A DNA stretch of 64,000 bases from Rhodoferax ferrireducens T118 (GTDB lineage: Bacteria > Pseudomonadota > Gammaproteobacteria > Burkholderiales > Burkholderiaceae_C), in contig NC_007908.1 of NCBI RefSeq assembly GCF_000013605.1, forward strand, positions 2,232,001 through 2,296,000, in the 5' to 3' direction. The position numbers were made by a program, and so were the translations under genes. Below are positions 37,128-45,871 of the stretch, piece after piece; position 1 is the first letter of the stretch; each line of letters begins with the position of its first letter. Under the pieces are notes generated by a model. That model worked only from the letters and a program-made list of their open reading frames with translations, was not told where the DNA came from and searched no databases.

Positions 37128-37871
37128 ATGACGACTGATCGACGCTTTACCGGGTTGGCACGTCTTTATGGTGTCTTGGGAGCGCAACGTATCGCTGCAG
37201 CGCACGTGGCAGTTATTGGTATTGGCGGTGTCGGTTCTTGGGCTGCGGAGGCGCTGGCGCGTAGCGGGGTGGGTCATTTGACGTTGGTTGATCTCGACCA
37301 CGTGGCCGAATCCAATATCAACCGTCAAATACATGCTGTCGAGGCAAGTTTGGGACAGGCCAAGGTGCTGGCGATGCGAGACCGGATTCTTTCCTTTAAT
37401 CCGGCGTGCCAAGTGACGTGTATCGAGGAGTTTGTGGAGCCGGGCAACTGGCCCACGCTGTTACCCCAGGGCGTTACAGCAGTCATTGATGCCTGCGATC
37501 AGGTGAAGGCGAAGACGGCAATGGCGGTGTGGGCGCGAAATACCCGTACCCTTTTTATCTCAGTCGGTGCGGCAGGGGGCAAACGCCAAGCCCATCTGGT
37601 TGACATTGATGATCTCACACACACAACCCATGACCCCTTGCTGGCGCAGTTGCGCTACCGTTTGCGCAAGGAACACGATGCGCCGCGTCAAGGAAGAAAA
37701 ATCGGGGTTGCCTGTGTTTTCAGTCGAGAGGCGGTGAAAGCCCCTGACGCATCCTGTGCGGTCGAGGGGGACGGAACACTCAATTGCCATGGCTACGGCT
37801 CAGTGGTGAGCGTGACTGCCACCTTTGGTCAGTGTGCCGCAGGCTGGATTCTTGACCGACTGGCGGGTTGA
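37128..37871 (+). CDS. tcdA: tRNA threonylcarbamoyladenosine dehydratase
   Basis: A 247-residue ThiF/E1-like enzyme (CsdL/YgdL) that cyclises t6A37 in tRNA to ct6A. N-terminal RFTGLARLYGVLGAQRIAAAHVAVIGIGGVGSWAAEALARSGVGHLTLVDLDHV carries the ATP-binding Rossmann motif; the ESNINRQIHA and VVSVTATFGQCAA segments are typical. It follows cpoB by 31 bases and may be cotranscribed with tolB-pal-cpoB. It acts on the product of TsaD, encoded at 9.7 kb. Confidence 0.92.
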   Translation: MTTDRRFTGLARLYGVLGAQRIAAAHVAVIGIGGVGSWAAEALARSGVGHLTLVDLDHVAESNINRQIHAVEASLGQAKVLAMRDRILSFNPACQVTCIEEFVEPGNWPTLLPQGVTAVIDACDQVKAKTAMAVWARNTRTLFISVGAAGGKRQAHLVDIDDLTHTTHDPLLAQLRYRLRKEHDAPRQGRKIGVACVFSREAVKAPDASCAVEGDGTLNCHGYGSVVSVTATFGQCAAGWILDRLAG

Positions 37872-37887
37872 TCCTGCGGCGCTGCTT

Positions 37888-38967
37888 TTACTTGAGGTCG
37901 TCGGCGATAACATTCACAATTCGTTGTGCATTGGCGGATGTATCAGGTTTTCCACCAGCATCGAGCACCGAAACCGTCGTTGACGCTCCTTGGCTGATGA
38001 CCGTAATGCGGTATTTCAATGGCGCCGCATCTGCTTTTGATGCGCCAAAGAGTTTACCCAGGAAGCCTGGTTCTGCCTTGTCAGCCGTAGGGGCTACGTA
38101 GCGGACAAAGTAGACGCCCTGTGCACGATCGCGATCTTCGACCGTGAATCCGGTACGGTCAAGCGACAAGCCAACACGGCGCCAAGCCCGGTCGAACCCA
38201 TCGTCGATTTGGACCACGGGTTGTCCGTTGATCGCAGCCGCGCGGGAACTGCTCGGGCTGGCGCCCGCCGCCAACAGTGCCTTGGACTGCTCTTGGCTTA
38301 CCCCCAACTTGACCATCAACCGACGCAAGAATTCCGCCTCAAGCTCTGGGTCGGCGGCGCGGGGCTGCCATACGGTGGTGTCTTTAGCGCTACTGTTGTA
38401 CACCTCAATCATGCCTCGATGACTGATGAACACATCGGTGCCACCGCTTGCATTACGTTCCAGCCGGGTGCGAAATTTGTCGCGTTCGCCGGTTGAATAC
38501 AGGGAATCAATTACCTTACCCAGTGTGTTGCGAATAAAGTCTTGTGGAATTTTGGCCCGGTTTTCGGCCCAGTCAGTTTCCATGATGCCAAGGTTGGCTT
38601 GATCGATGGCCAGCAGAAAACCATTTTCTTGCCAGAAATCGCGCACCGGCTCCCAAAGTTTGTCGGCCGGACGGTTGATCACCAACCAGCGCTGGTTGCC
38701 CGAACGTTCGATATGCACATCTCCAAGCGAGGTGGTTGCGGTCGGTACCGTTTGAGTCACTTGACCCAACTGGAAACTCGATGCCGACACAGCACCACCA
38801 GGCACCGCATAACGGGTTTCGCGCGACAGTTGGGTTAAGTCTGGGGGCACTTCAAGCGAAGTGCCTTTGCTGGCGCTTTTGTAATTGATTTTGTCGCCAT
38901 CAAGCACCGTGCATGCTGCTAACGCCAATGAAAGGCTTAATAGTGAGAGTCTGGAAAAATGATTCAC
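37888..38967 (-). CDS. bamC: Outer-membrane protein assembly factor BamC (NlpB)
   Basis: A 359-residue lipoprotein of the BAM complex. It begins at GTG (38967), giving a short signal peptide with lipobox LAAC; the flexible N-terminus (DKINYKSASKGTSLEVPPDLTQLSRETRY) is the part that contacts BamD. Two helix-grip domains follow (RWLVINRPADKLWEPVRDFWQENGF and QIDDGFDRAWRRVGLSLDRTGFTVEDRDR). Frame extends to 39045 without support. It lies 43 bases after dapA on the same strand, the common dapA-bamC order. Confidence 0.9.
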   Translation of the reverse strand: MNHFSRLSLLSLSLALAACTVLDGDKINYKSASKGTSLEVPPDLTQLSRETRYAVPGGAVSASSFQLGQVTQTVPTATTSLGDVHIERSGNQRWLVINRPADKLWEPVRDFWQENGFLLAIDQANLGIMETDWAENRAKIPQDFIRNTLGKVIDSLYSTGERDKFRTRLERNASGGTDVFISHRGMIEVYNSSAKDTTVWQPRAADPELEAEFLRRLMVKLGVSQEQSKALLAAGASPSSSRAAAINGQPVVQIDDGFDRAWRRVGLSLDRTGFTVEDRDRAQGVYFVRYVAPTADKAEPGFLGKLFGASKADAAPLKYRITVISQGASTTVSVLDAGGKPDTSANAQRIVNVIADDLK

Positions 38968-39010
38968 AAATAGGTTCCCAAGGGTAATAAATGATGGCGG
39001 ACCGAGTCGA

Positions 39011-39904
39011 TCAGAGCAAACCGCTGGCGTGCAAAGCGCTCTCAAGCGCCGCTTCGTTGGCTGGGGTCAAAGGTGTCATGGGCAGACGCAGGGTACCGCC
39101 GCACAGCTTAAGCCGCGCCACCGCCCACTTGACGGGGATCGGGTTGGCCTCAATAAACAGATTTTTGTGCAAAGGCAGTAATTTGAACTGAATTTCCATG
39201 GCGCGTTTTGTGTCACCGGCCATCGCGGCCACGCACAGCTCGTGCATCAGTCGGGGTGCAATATTGGCCGTGACGCTAACGTTGCCATGGCCACCACACA
39301 ACATCAGGGCAACCGCCGTTGGGTCATCGCCGGAGTAAATGGCAAAGCCCTTGGGCGCTTCGCGGATCAACCATTGCGCCCGATCAATTTGGCCGGTGGC
39401 TTCCTTGATGCCAACGATACCAGGCACCTGAGCCAGGCGCAGCACGGTATCGTGTGCCATGTCTGCCACGGCACGACCGGGAACGTTATAGAGAACCATT
39501 GGCAGATCAACTGCTTCTGCAATCGCTTTGAAGTGCCGGTACTGACCCTCCTGGGTTGGCTTGTTGTAATAGGGCACTACTTGCAGCTGGCAATCTGCGC
39601 CGACTTTTTTGGCAAATTGGGTCAGTTCGATCGCCTCGGCCGTGCAGTTGGCGCCGCAGCCGGCCATGATTGGCACGCGTCCTGCGGCCTGCTCAACCGC
39701 GACGCGGATGATTTCGCAGTGCTCCTGCACGTTGACTGTGGGCGATTCACCGGTGGTGCCCACCACGCCAATGCAGTCGGTGCCTTCCGCGATATGCCAG
39801 TCGATGAGTTTGCGCAGGGCGGGGTAGTCCACGCTGCCATCATCAAGCATGGGGGTGACAAGCGCCACGATGCTGCCCGTAATTTGGCTGGTTGAGGATG
39901 TCAT
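39011..39904 (-). CDS. dapA: 4-hydroxy-tetrahydrodipicolinate synthase
   Basis: A 297-residue class I aldolase condensing pyruvate and aspartate semialdehyde in lysine and diaminopimelate synthesis. GTTGESPT (phosphate-like binding loop), [14 protein letters not shown] (catalytic Tyr) and the Schiff-base Lys in [10 protein letters not shown] are intact. N-terminal [13 protein letters not shown] is typical. It is followed by bamC. Confidence 0.96.
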   Translation of the reverse strand: MTSSTSQITGSIVALVTPMLDDGSVDYPALRKLIDWHIAEGTDCIGVVGTTGESPTVNVQEHCEIIRVAVEQAAGRVPIMAGCGANCTAEAIELTQFAKKVGADCQLQVVPYYNKPTQEGQYRHFKAIAEAVDLPMVLYNVPGRAVADMAHDTVLRLAQVPGIVGIKEATGQIDRAQWLIREAPKGFAIYSGDDPTAVALMLCGGHGNVSVTANIAPRLMHELCVAAMAGDTKRAMEIQFKLLPLHKNLFIEANPIPVKWAVARLKLCGGTLRLPMTPLTPANEAALESALHASGLL

Positions 39905-39940
39905 GTCAGAGGGGTAGTTAACAGTAAGCGTGCATTCTAC

Positions 39941-40555
39941 CTAGAGCGTGTATCGCGCTGGTGTCTGCTGGGTTTCTTCGCCCAAATCAAGTCGCACCGC
40001 GGCGATCCGTTGTACATAGCGAGGCGGGTGATCCAGAAAACCATCTTCAAAAGCGACGATCTGCAGGCTCTTGAAGGCTGTCAACAACTCGTTCGGTCGC
40101 AACAGAAAATCAGGGTTTGAGGGCTTGCCGACGGTTTCATGGCCTTGGGCAAACGTTTCGTAGATCAGCACGCCGCCCGGCGCAACGCTCTGGGTCATCA
40201 CCTCAAATAGCGGGCGCCATAAGTAGTTGGTGACAATCACGGCATCAAATTGGCGGGCATGGCCTCTGTGCATCAGCGGCCAGGACGCGTTTTCGATATC
40301 AGCCAGCACCGCCTCACCAATTCGACTCGCCGCCCGAATTGCATCGGGTGAGCGATCAATACCGGTAACCGCGTGGCCTTGTTCGGCAAACCATTGCATG
40401 TGACGGCCCTGCCCACACGCGATGTCCAGCACCGACCCATGGCGCGCAACAAGGTGAGACCAGCGTTGCACCCAACTGGATGCAGGCCCCAGGCCATGCG
40501 CCGTAGCGGCGGATAATTTATCCAAAATGATGATCTGCTTTAAAAACAGGCCCAA
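39941..40555 (-). CDS. Class I SAM-dependent methyltransferase
   Basis: A 204-residue methyltransferase with motif I SVLDIACGQGRHMQWFAEQG, acidic motif II end VTGIDRSPDAI and the DAVIVTNYLWRPLFEVM segment, then APGGVLIYETFAQGHE...RPNELL. This resembles the TehB/Methyltransf_25 proteins often found upstream of dapA in Burkholderiales. The substrate is unknown. The start is uncertain: the frame opens at TTG (40555) with no convincing ribosome site, and another TTG is at 40525. It overlaps the small membrane protein gene by 16 bases. Confidence 0.82.
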   Translation of the reverse strand: MGLFLKQIIILDKLSAATAHGLGPASSWVQRWSHLVARHGSVLDIACGQGRHMQWFAEQGHAVTGIDRSPDAIRAASRIGEAVLADIENASWPLMHRGHARQFDAVIVTNYLWRPLFEVMTQSVAPGGVLIYETFAQGHETVGKPSNPDFLLRPNELLTAFKSLQIVAFEDGFLDHPPRYVQRIAAVRLDLGEETQQTPARYTL

Positions 40556-40665
40556 ACCTGATTGGCCAAGGTGACCAAAAAATCAGGCCGGGTGTACAGG
40601 GCAAACACAGCCAATAGCACGCAAATGGCGCCCGCATAGAGCAGAATTTTGAGGCCGGGTTTCAT
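40540..40665 (-). CDS. Small single-span membrane protein (41 residues), hypothetical
   Basis: Minus-strand ORF with ATG at 40665-40663 and TAA at 40542-40540. It encodes MKPGLKILLYAGAICVLLAVF followed by ALYTRPDFLVTLANQVWACF: a basic N-terminus, one hydrophobic helix (about 7-24) and a polar C-terminal end. It starts six bases after the MFS gene's stop and overlaps the methyltransferase gene, fitting a compact operon. No strong Shine-Dalgarno is seen, so coupling to the MFS gene is likely. Function unknown. Confidence 0.6.
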   Translation of the reverse strand: MKPGLKILLYAGAICVLLAVFALYTRPDFLVTLANQVWACF

Positions 40666-40671
40666 GACGCT

Positions 40672-41892
40672 TTATGTGCCCTGCATGGCCTGGCTGCGAA
40701 CAATGGAGGCTTCCTTGATGGGCAGATTGACCAGTGCCGCCAGCACGCCTAATCCAATGGCGATGTACCAGACCAGGTCGTAGCTGCCGGTGCGGTCATA
40801 CAGGTAGCCGCCTAGCCAGACGCCCATGAAAGAACCGATTTGGTGGCTGAAAAAAACAAAACCGCTCAGCATGGAAAGATGCGTCACGCCAAATATCTGC
40901 GCTACTGTGGCGTTGGTTGGCGGGACCGTGGAGAGCCACAGCAAACCCATGACACTGGAAAATATGTACACGCTAACCGGCGACAAGGGCACAAGCAGAA
41001 AGATGCTGATAGCAAAAGCACGGGCCAGGTAAATGAACGCCAGAATGTTTTTTTTCTGCATCCGCTGCCCCAGTACCCCGGCCGCATAAGTGCCAAAGAC
41101 GTTGAACAAGCCAATCAGCGCCAGCGCATAACTCGCCACCTGGGGCGACAGACCCTTGTCCCGCAAGTAGCTTGGCATGTGCACTCCGATGAACACGACC
41201 TGGAAGCCACAAACAAAATAACCCGCCATCAGCAACTGGAAGCTGGGGTACTTGAAAGCCTCTCCCAATGCCTGAAGTATGCTTTGTTCCCGGCGCACGG
41301 CAAAGCTGCCCGCCAGCGCCGGTTCGTGCAAACCCCAAGCCAGCGGTACCATCATCAGGGAGGCCGCACCCAGCACCATCAGGGCTTCTTGCCAGCCCAC
41401 ACTGCTGATTAACAGGCCCTCGGTGGGTACCATTAAAAACTGCCCAAACGACCCCGCTGCCGCTGCCACACCCATGGCCCAGGAGCGCTTGTGGGGCGCG
41501 ATGTTGCGCCCGATCACCCCGTAAATGACAGCGTAGGTCGTGCCCGCCTGCGCCATGCCAATCAATACGCCAGCGGTCAAGGCAAAGATCAGTGGCGTGG
41601 TGGCAGTCGCCATGCCCACCAATCCAAGCGCATACAAAACGGCACCCGCCACAATGACCTTGAAGGCACCAAAGCGGTCGGCCAACATGCCGGCAAAAAT
41701 GCCAGTGAAACCCCAGACCAGATTCTGGATGGCAATGGCGAAGGCAAAGGTCTCCCGACTCCAGTTCTGGCTTTGTGTGATCGGTTGCAGCCACAAGCCA
41801 AAGCCGTGGCGTATGCCCATGGACAGCGTCACGATGGCGGCGCCGCACAGCAGCATTTGTGTCGCGGAAATTTTTTGGGTGGTAATCGTCAT
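40672..41892 (-). CDS. MFS transporter (monocarboxylate/oxalate-formate type)
   Basis: A 406-residue carrier with about 12 membrane segments. The opening SMGIRHGFGLWLQPITQSQNWSRETFAFAIAIQNLVWGF and the MFS motif A-like LADRFGAFKVI place it with the MCT/OFA-type carriers found widely in Burkholderiales, which move organic acids by proton symport or antiport. Substrate not assignable. It is the first gene of a minus-strand run with the small membrane protein and the methyltransferase. Confidence 0.85.
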   Translation of the reverse strand: MTITTQKISATQMLLCGAAIVTLSMGIRHGFGLWLQPITQSQNWSRETFAFAIAIQNLVWGFTGIFAGMLADRFGAFKVIVAGAVLYALGLVGMATATTPLIFALTAGVLIGMAQAGTTYAVIYGVIGRNIAPHKRSWAMGVAAAAGSFGQFLMVPTEGLLISSVGWQEALMVLGAASLMMVPLAWGLHEPALAGSFAVRREQSILQALGEAFKYPSFQLLMAGYFVCGFQVVFIGVHMPSYLRDKGLSPQVASYALALIGLFNVFGTYAAGVLGQRMQKKNILAFIYLARAFAISIFLLVPLSPVSVYIFSSVMGLLWLSTVPPTNATVAQIFGVTHLSMLSGFVFFSHQIGSFMGVWLGGYLYDRTGSYDLVWYIAIGLGVLAALVNLPIKEASIVRSQAMQGT

Positions 41893-42105
41893 CGGGTGTG
41901 TCAGGTTGGTTCAGACCGACCTCAGGTGCATCTGAGCACTTCGGCGCTATCGAGATGGCCGCACCAAGGTGCCGCTCGCCTGGCTTGAAGTGTCTTTGAC
42001 GTCAAAGTAGATTCACTGAGTAATTCCCATGCGGCACCGAGAAAGGCGCACGCATCCGGTGCTGAGACAGTTGCCGTTTGGTTCAGTTGGCGGGAATGAT
42101 TTTAT

Positions 42106-42711
42106 TCAGTGCAGTGTGGGTTCAATTGGCGGCATAGCCTCAGGCTCAAGGGCAGGCGCAGGCGCAGGCGCATCAGGTGCGGCAGTTTGCACTCGACGAG
42201 CGCCATCAAAGCGATGCTTCCAGTAAGCCACGCCCATGTCTTCCACCCGCACTTGAGCGCCTGGTTTGGGGGAATGAATGAATTTGCCTTCACCAATGTA
42301 AATGCCCACATGGCTGAAGGCGCGTCGCAGTGTATTAAAGAACACCAGATCGCCGGGCTGCAGGTCGGTGCGTTTAATAACCTTGGTGGCTGCCGCCTGT
42401 TGTTCCGCTTTGCGCGGCAAGATCAAGCCAACCGTTTGCTGATACATAGCCCGGACAAAACCGCTGCAGTCAAAGCCGGTTTCTGCCGTGTTGCCGCCGC
42501 GCCGGTAGGGAACACCCAGAAAACCCATGGCCGTGAAGACCAATTCAGATGCTTTCAGGCCGACCGACTGTCGAACTTGATCAATGCGTGCCAGCAGATC
42601 TTCATTGATCAAGAATTTATCCAGGTCATCACTCGCCCCTGACGGACTGGCCTGCGCACTGGCAGCAAACAAAAGGGCGATCAGGAGGGCAAGGGTGGCT
42701 GAAATTCTCAT
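42106..42711 (-). CDS. NlpC/P60 family cell-wall hydrolase (C40 peptidase)
   Basis: A 201-residue exported cysteine peptidase. A signal peptide (ISATLALLIALLFAASAQA) is followed by the NlpC/P60 domain (about 60-170) with catalytic Cys in TGFDCSGFVRAMY and His in FSHVGIYIGEGKFIHS. Such enzymes cut the D-Glu to meso-DAP bond of peptidoglycan stems. The C-terminal 35 residues are an Ala/Pro/Glu-rich tail (APAPALEPEAMPP). Its ATG overlaps the mnmC stop by four bases. Confidence 0.9.
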   Translation of the reverse strand: MRISATLALLIALLFAASAQASPSGASDDLDKFLINEDLLARIDQVRQSVGLKASELVFTAMGFLGVPYRRGGNTAETGFDCSGFVRAMYQQTVGLILPRKAEQQAAATKVIKRTDLQPGDLVFFNTLRRAFSHVGIYIGEGKFIHSPKPGAQVRVEDMGVAYWKHRFDGARRVQTAAPDAPAPAPALEPEAMPPIEPTLH

Positions 42712-44537
42712 GGCGCGCAGGATACTGGCAGTTCAGGCGATCTGTCAAGCCGATTTCGATGGCAGTCGGCTCCACGCCTTGCTTCGAGTGTGCGGGCCAG
42801 ACCCGCGTCAATCGGCAGCGGCTCGCCGCTCCAGCGCGCCGCCAGCAATTCGGCGCAAAGCATTGAAAAGCTCAAGCCTCTGGACCCCATGCCAGCACAC
42901 ATCCACAGGCCCGGGTGGTCAACCTGATCGAGTGGGCCCACTGCTGGCAACCGGTCAGCGGTGACGCAACGCGTGTTTTTCCAGGCGTTGACAGCACCTG
43001 CGGCAAACTTGCCCGCCAGCGCTTGTCCCAGCTTCGGGCTTAGCTTGTGCAAACGGGCCAGGTTGGTCGCATGATTTTTTTCGTCTGGTGCAGGTGGCTG
43101 GCTGTCGGGTTGGTAACTGGCGCCAACAAACCAGGCCAGATTCTGACCGCAATCCTCATCGACCGGAACCCAAGGCACTATGCTGCCTGCGCCATTGATC
43201 GGAAAAGGGGGGAACGTCTCATCCGGCAGCCCAGTGTGCATGGCCCAAGACACCTGGCCCCGTACGCCCTGCATGACCGGAAATTGATTGACGCGAATGT
43301 TCAAGGCCGGCAGTCTCGCTTGCAGTGTGTCAAGCAAGGCCATGGCACCACCCGCGTTAGCGAAAACCACCCGGCTGGCACGGTGGAGCATACCGCCGTC
43401 TGTGTCCAGCAATTCCCATTCATCCCCACGCTGACGAAGGGCCGCCACCTTGGCGTCACCCTGAAAAGTAATACCGAGCTGCGCCAGCCAGGCGCGCACC
43501 AATTGGGTTGGCTTGAGCCAGGCGGCCTGTGGGTGCCAGATATCGGGCACGCCCGGCGGGCCGTCCAGCCTGCGCTCCAAGACCCCGGTGGCATCCCAGT
43601 CTTGTCCCTGCCGCAAAAGGCTGCGCGCTTGCTGCAGCATGAGTCGCACGCCACTGCGTGACAGGCGCGACAGTACGCAGTCGTCGGCCGACACATGGGG
43701 CACCACCAGGCCCACCGGTAAGCCGGACGCGCCAGCGGCGGGCGTATGAGCCTGGTCGAGTACCTGTACCTGCCAGCCGCGTCGAGCCAGTGAAGCTGCC
43801 ACGCTGGCCCCCGCCAGCCCCGCCCCGATGACGGCACAACTGCTGACTGCCATGGCGCGCGCGGGCAACGTGTTGCGGGTGTTTTTGATCGTCCAGCGAG
43901 GGTTGAACTGAGCGCGAAGTGATATGTTTGTCGGCGCTGCCTCTGGGCCGGTCGGTTGACCCGCCTGGATGGTCGATAGCTCAAACCCGCATTGCGTCAA
44001 GTCAGCATACAAGTGGTCGGCATCCACCGGGGCCACCAGTGTGGTGCCGCGTCGGCAGCAGCGTGCCAAGGCCTTGGCGGTCCAAACACGCCAGTTCGAA
44101 GCTGCGCAGCGGTCTGGGCAGTCAGTAGGATCGGGAGTCAGGTAAATCGAATCAGCCGCGAACTGCTGCGCCCGCAACATCGCTGTCAGGTCGCCTACGC
44201 ACAGGGTCAATAAGACGTGGCCCCCATCGAAAGTCAAACGCTGAAAACCAGTCGACAAGCCCAAGCACTGTGGCGCCAGCTCTTTGGCCAACAACAGGAG
44301 TTCGGGGGATGACGCCATACCGGCCAGTAACTCATCGATATCAGGCGGCGCGGCGGTTACTGCAACATAGTGCAGCATTCTGGGGCGCTGCGGGTCGTTG
44401 CGCCAGGCCTGCCAAGTAGTCAGAAAATGAAGCCCCTGACCAAAACGGGTTTCCAGGATGCGCCAGGCTTCTTGCTTACACCAGGCCTGTGGTAGGCCGC
44501 ATTCATGCAAGCAAGTGGCCGCCGCAAGCTCAACCAT
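42708..44537 (-). CDS. mnmC: tRNA 5-methylaminomethyl-2-thiouridine biosynthesis protein MnmC with degenerate methyltransferase domain
   Basis: A 609-residue protein related to bifunctional MnmC, which turns cmnm5s2U34 into nm5s2U (FAD oxidoreductase, MnmC2) and then mnm5s2U (methyltransferase, MnmC1). The C-terminal oxidase part is intact: CAVIGAGLAGASVAASLARRGWQV for FAD, then ASGLPVGLVVPHVS. The N-terminal part is odd: the SAM motif expected as TGFGTGLNFL reads TRFGQGLHFL, the motif IV aspartate region reads YLTPDPTDCPDR, and the usual first 25-35 residues are missing, with a stop just upstream. The methyltransferase is probably inactive. Operon: yggX-mnmC-NlpC. Confidence 0.85.
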   Translation of the reverse strand: MVELAAATCLHECGLPQAWCKQEAWRILETRFGQGLHFLTTWQAWRNDPQRPRMLHYVAVTAAPPDIDELLAGMASSPELLLLAKELAPQCLGLSTGFQRLTFDGGHVLLTLCVGDLTAMLRAQQFAADSIYLTPDPTDCPDRCAASNWRVWTAKALARCCRRGTTLVAPVDADHLYADLTQCGFELSTIQAGQPTGPEAAPTNISLRAQFNPRWTIKNTRNTLPARAMAVSSCAVIGAGLAGASVAASLARRGWQVQVLDQAHTPAAGASGLPVGLVVPHVSADDCVLSRLSRSGVRLMLQQARSLLRQGQDWDATGVLERRLDGPPGVPDIWHPQAAWLKPTQLVRAWLAQLGITFQGDAKVAALRQRGDEWELLDTDGGMLHRASRVVFANAGGAMALLDTLQARLPALNIRVNQFPVMQGVRGQVSWAMHTGLPDETFPPFPINGAGSIVPWVPVDEDCGQNLAWFVGASYQPDSQPPAPDEKNHATNLARLHKLSPKLGQALAGKFAAGAVNAWKNTRCVTADRLPAVGPLDQVDHPGLWMCAGMGSRGLSFSMLCAELLAARWSGEPLPIDAGLARTLEARRGADCHRNRLDRSPELPVSCAP

Positions 44538-44549
44538 GCATAAACAGCT

Positions 44550-44822
44550 TCAAGCGCTGGGCGGTACGTAACCCTGGGCGGCGTCGGCACCGCCACCAAA
44601 AAAGTGATTTTCCATCTGACGCGCCAAGTACTGACGGGCCCGGGCATCCGCCAGATTGAGACGGTTTTCATTCACCAGCATGGTTTGATGCTTGAGCCAG
44701 TCGGCCCAGGCTTGTTTGCTCACGCTCTCCCAGATGCGTTTGCCCAACTCACCAGGGTAGGGCGGAAAGTCCAGTCCTTCGGCTTCCTTGCCGAGTTTGA
44801 TGCAGTTCACAGTGCGTGCCAT
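44550..44822 (-). CDS. yggX: Probable Fe(2+)-trafficking/oxidative damage protection protein YggX
   Basis: A 90-residue YggX protein: [30 protein letters not shown] and [16 protein letters not shown] are diagnostic. It helps protect iron-sulfur clusters and tolerance to oxidants. The ATG at 44822 matches the family start and has AAAGG upstream; the longer frame to 44891 adds 23 unconvincing residues. It precedes mnmC by 12 bases. Confidence 0.95.
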   Translation of the reverse strand: MARTVNCIKLGKEAEGLDFPPYPGELGKRIWESVSKQAWADWLKHQTMLVNENRLNLADARARQYLARQMENHFFGGGADAAQGYVPPSA

Positions 44823-44949
44823 TTGAGCCTTTTCCCGATTTTTTTTGCGAAGCCACGACTTTAGCAAGCTTTGAGTGGCCATTGCTTTCATCCGGTCAGA
44901 ATCATGGGTAAGTCACCGTGTCTTCTGCCACTGAAGTAAAATACACGCT

Positions 44950-45183
44950 ATGGCAAAAGCAGACACAAAAACCAAAATGCTGGCCGATGGCCTGCGTTAC
45001 AAATCCAAAGTATCGGGTTCTCCCTTCACGGCGGCAACGTCGTTCGGGGCTGCGACCATGTCGTGCTTTCTGTGTGGCAAGCATCGCGCTCGCTCCCAGA
45101 TGGTCACACGCAAGATACTTGGCAAATCCCAGGCGGTGTGCTCGCCCTCCTGCAAAGCGGCAGACGAGGCGGCAGCGGGCTGA
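44950..45183 (+). CDS. Small zinc-ribbon-like protein, hypothetical
   Basis: A 77-residue basic protein with paired cysteines CFLCGKHR (CxxC) and CSPSCK (CxxxC) about 26 residues apart, suggesting one structural zinc site. The N-terminus (MAKADTKTKMLADGLRYK) is Lys-rich. I do not recognise a family. It is divergent from yggX and lies 105 bases before dsbB on the same strand. It could bind nucleic acid or a metal, which is only inference from the cysteines. Confidence 0.65.
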   Translation: MAKADTKTKMLADGLRYKSKVSGSPFTAATSFGAATMSCFLCGKHRARSQMVTRKILGKSQAVCSPSCKAADEAAAG

Positions 45184-45288
45184 TCATCTGAATTCAGACG
45201 GATTTGCGGGGACGCGGGAACTTATTTCCTCAAGCCGCCCCAAATCATCGGGCGTTTCGTCCCATGATTTTCTCCATGAAGGATAGCG

Positions 45289-45813
45289 ATGAGTTTTCAG
45301 GTTGTGACCGGCTGGCTGGATAATTCTCCGCGCCGCATCTTCGCGTTTGTCAGTCTGGCAAGCATCGGCATGTTGGCGTTCGGTCAGTACCTGCAGCATG
45401 TGGTGGGGCTGGAACCCTGCCCGATGTGCATCGTCCAGCGCTATGCTCTTGTTTTGGTAGCAATCATCGCAGGATTGACGGGGGCTAGCGGTAGAAAAGG
45501 CCTGCATCTGGGGGGGGCTGTGCTGATGTTGGGCTCCAGCGGCTTTGGTGCTTATGTGGCGGCCCGGCAAAGCTGGTTGCAGTGGTATCCGCCCGAAGTG
45601 GTCAGTTGTGGCCGCGACTTCTATGGAATGATCGAGACTTTTCCGCTGCAGCGCGCTATTCCCATGATTTTCAAAGGCAGTGGCGACTGCAGCAAGGTCG
45701 ATTGGACTTTTCTGGGCGGCTCGATTGCCAACTGGACATTTGTGGTTTTCGGCCTCATCGTCTTGTTGTCCCTGGCGCTGATCTGGCGGCGAGTCAGTCG
45801 CCGCGTTTCCTGA
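45289..45813 (+). CDS. dsbB: Disulfide bond formation protein B
   Basis: A 174-residue inner-membrane protein with four membrane helices that reoxidises DsbA and passes electrons to quinone. The first redox pair is in GLEPCPMCIVQRYAL (CxxC) and the second in the second periplasmic loop (VVSCGRDF and GSGDCSKVDW). GAYVAARQSWLQWYPPE precedes that loop. A GAAGGA Shine-Dalgarno lies eight bases before the ATG. It is convergent with argA. Confidence 0.93.
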   Translation: MSFQVVTGWLDNSPRRIFAFVSLASIGMLAFGQYLQHVVGLEPCPMCIVQRYALVLVAIIAGLTGASGRKGLHLGGAVLMLGSSGFGAYVAARQSWLQWYPPEVVSCGRDFYGMIETFPLQRAIPMIFKGSGDCSKVDWTFLGGSIANWTFVVFGLIVLLSLALIWRRVSRRVS

Positions 45814-45831
45814 TCAACAAGGTTTCAGTCA

Positions 45832-45862
45832 GCTCAGATTCAATTCATTGAATCTTGCGAGC
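45832..45862. terminator. Hairpin between convergent dsbB and argA, likely bidirectional terminator
   Basis: AGATTCAAT-TC-ATTGAATCT (45836-45855) is a perfect nine-base-arm palindrome, extended by outer GCTC/GAGC arms. It is the only strong structure in the 58 bases between the two convergent genes. It lacks a long T run, so intrinsic termination is plausible but not certain. Confidence 0.5.
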
Positions 45863-45871
45863 TTCTGGCCC

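Noticed and set aside
41893..42105. Gene or RNA in the 213-base gap between the MFS and NlpC genes
   Set aside because: Only a weak CTCAG/CTGAG hairpin is visible; no frame with support.
42708..44537. Frameshift or assembly error as the cause of the odd MnmC N-terminus
   Set aside because: The frame runs through the whole domain with recognisable, though altered, motifs; several separate substitutions fit gradual decay better than one error. Cannot be excluded for the missing first residues.
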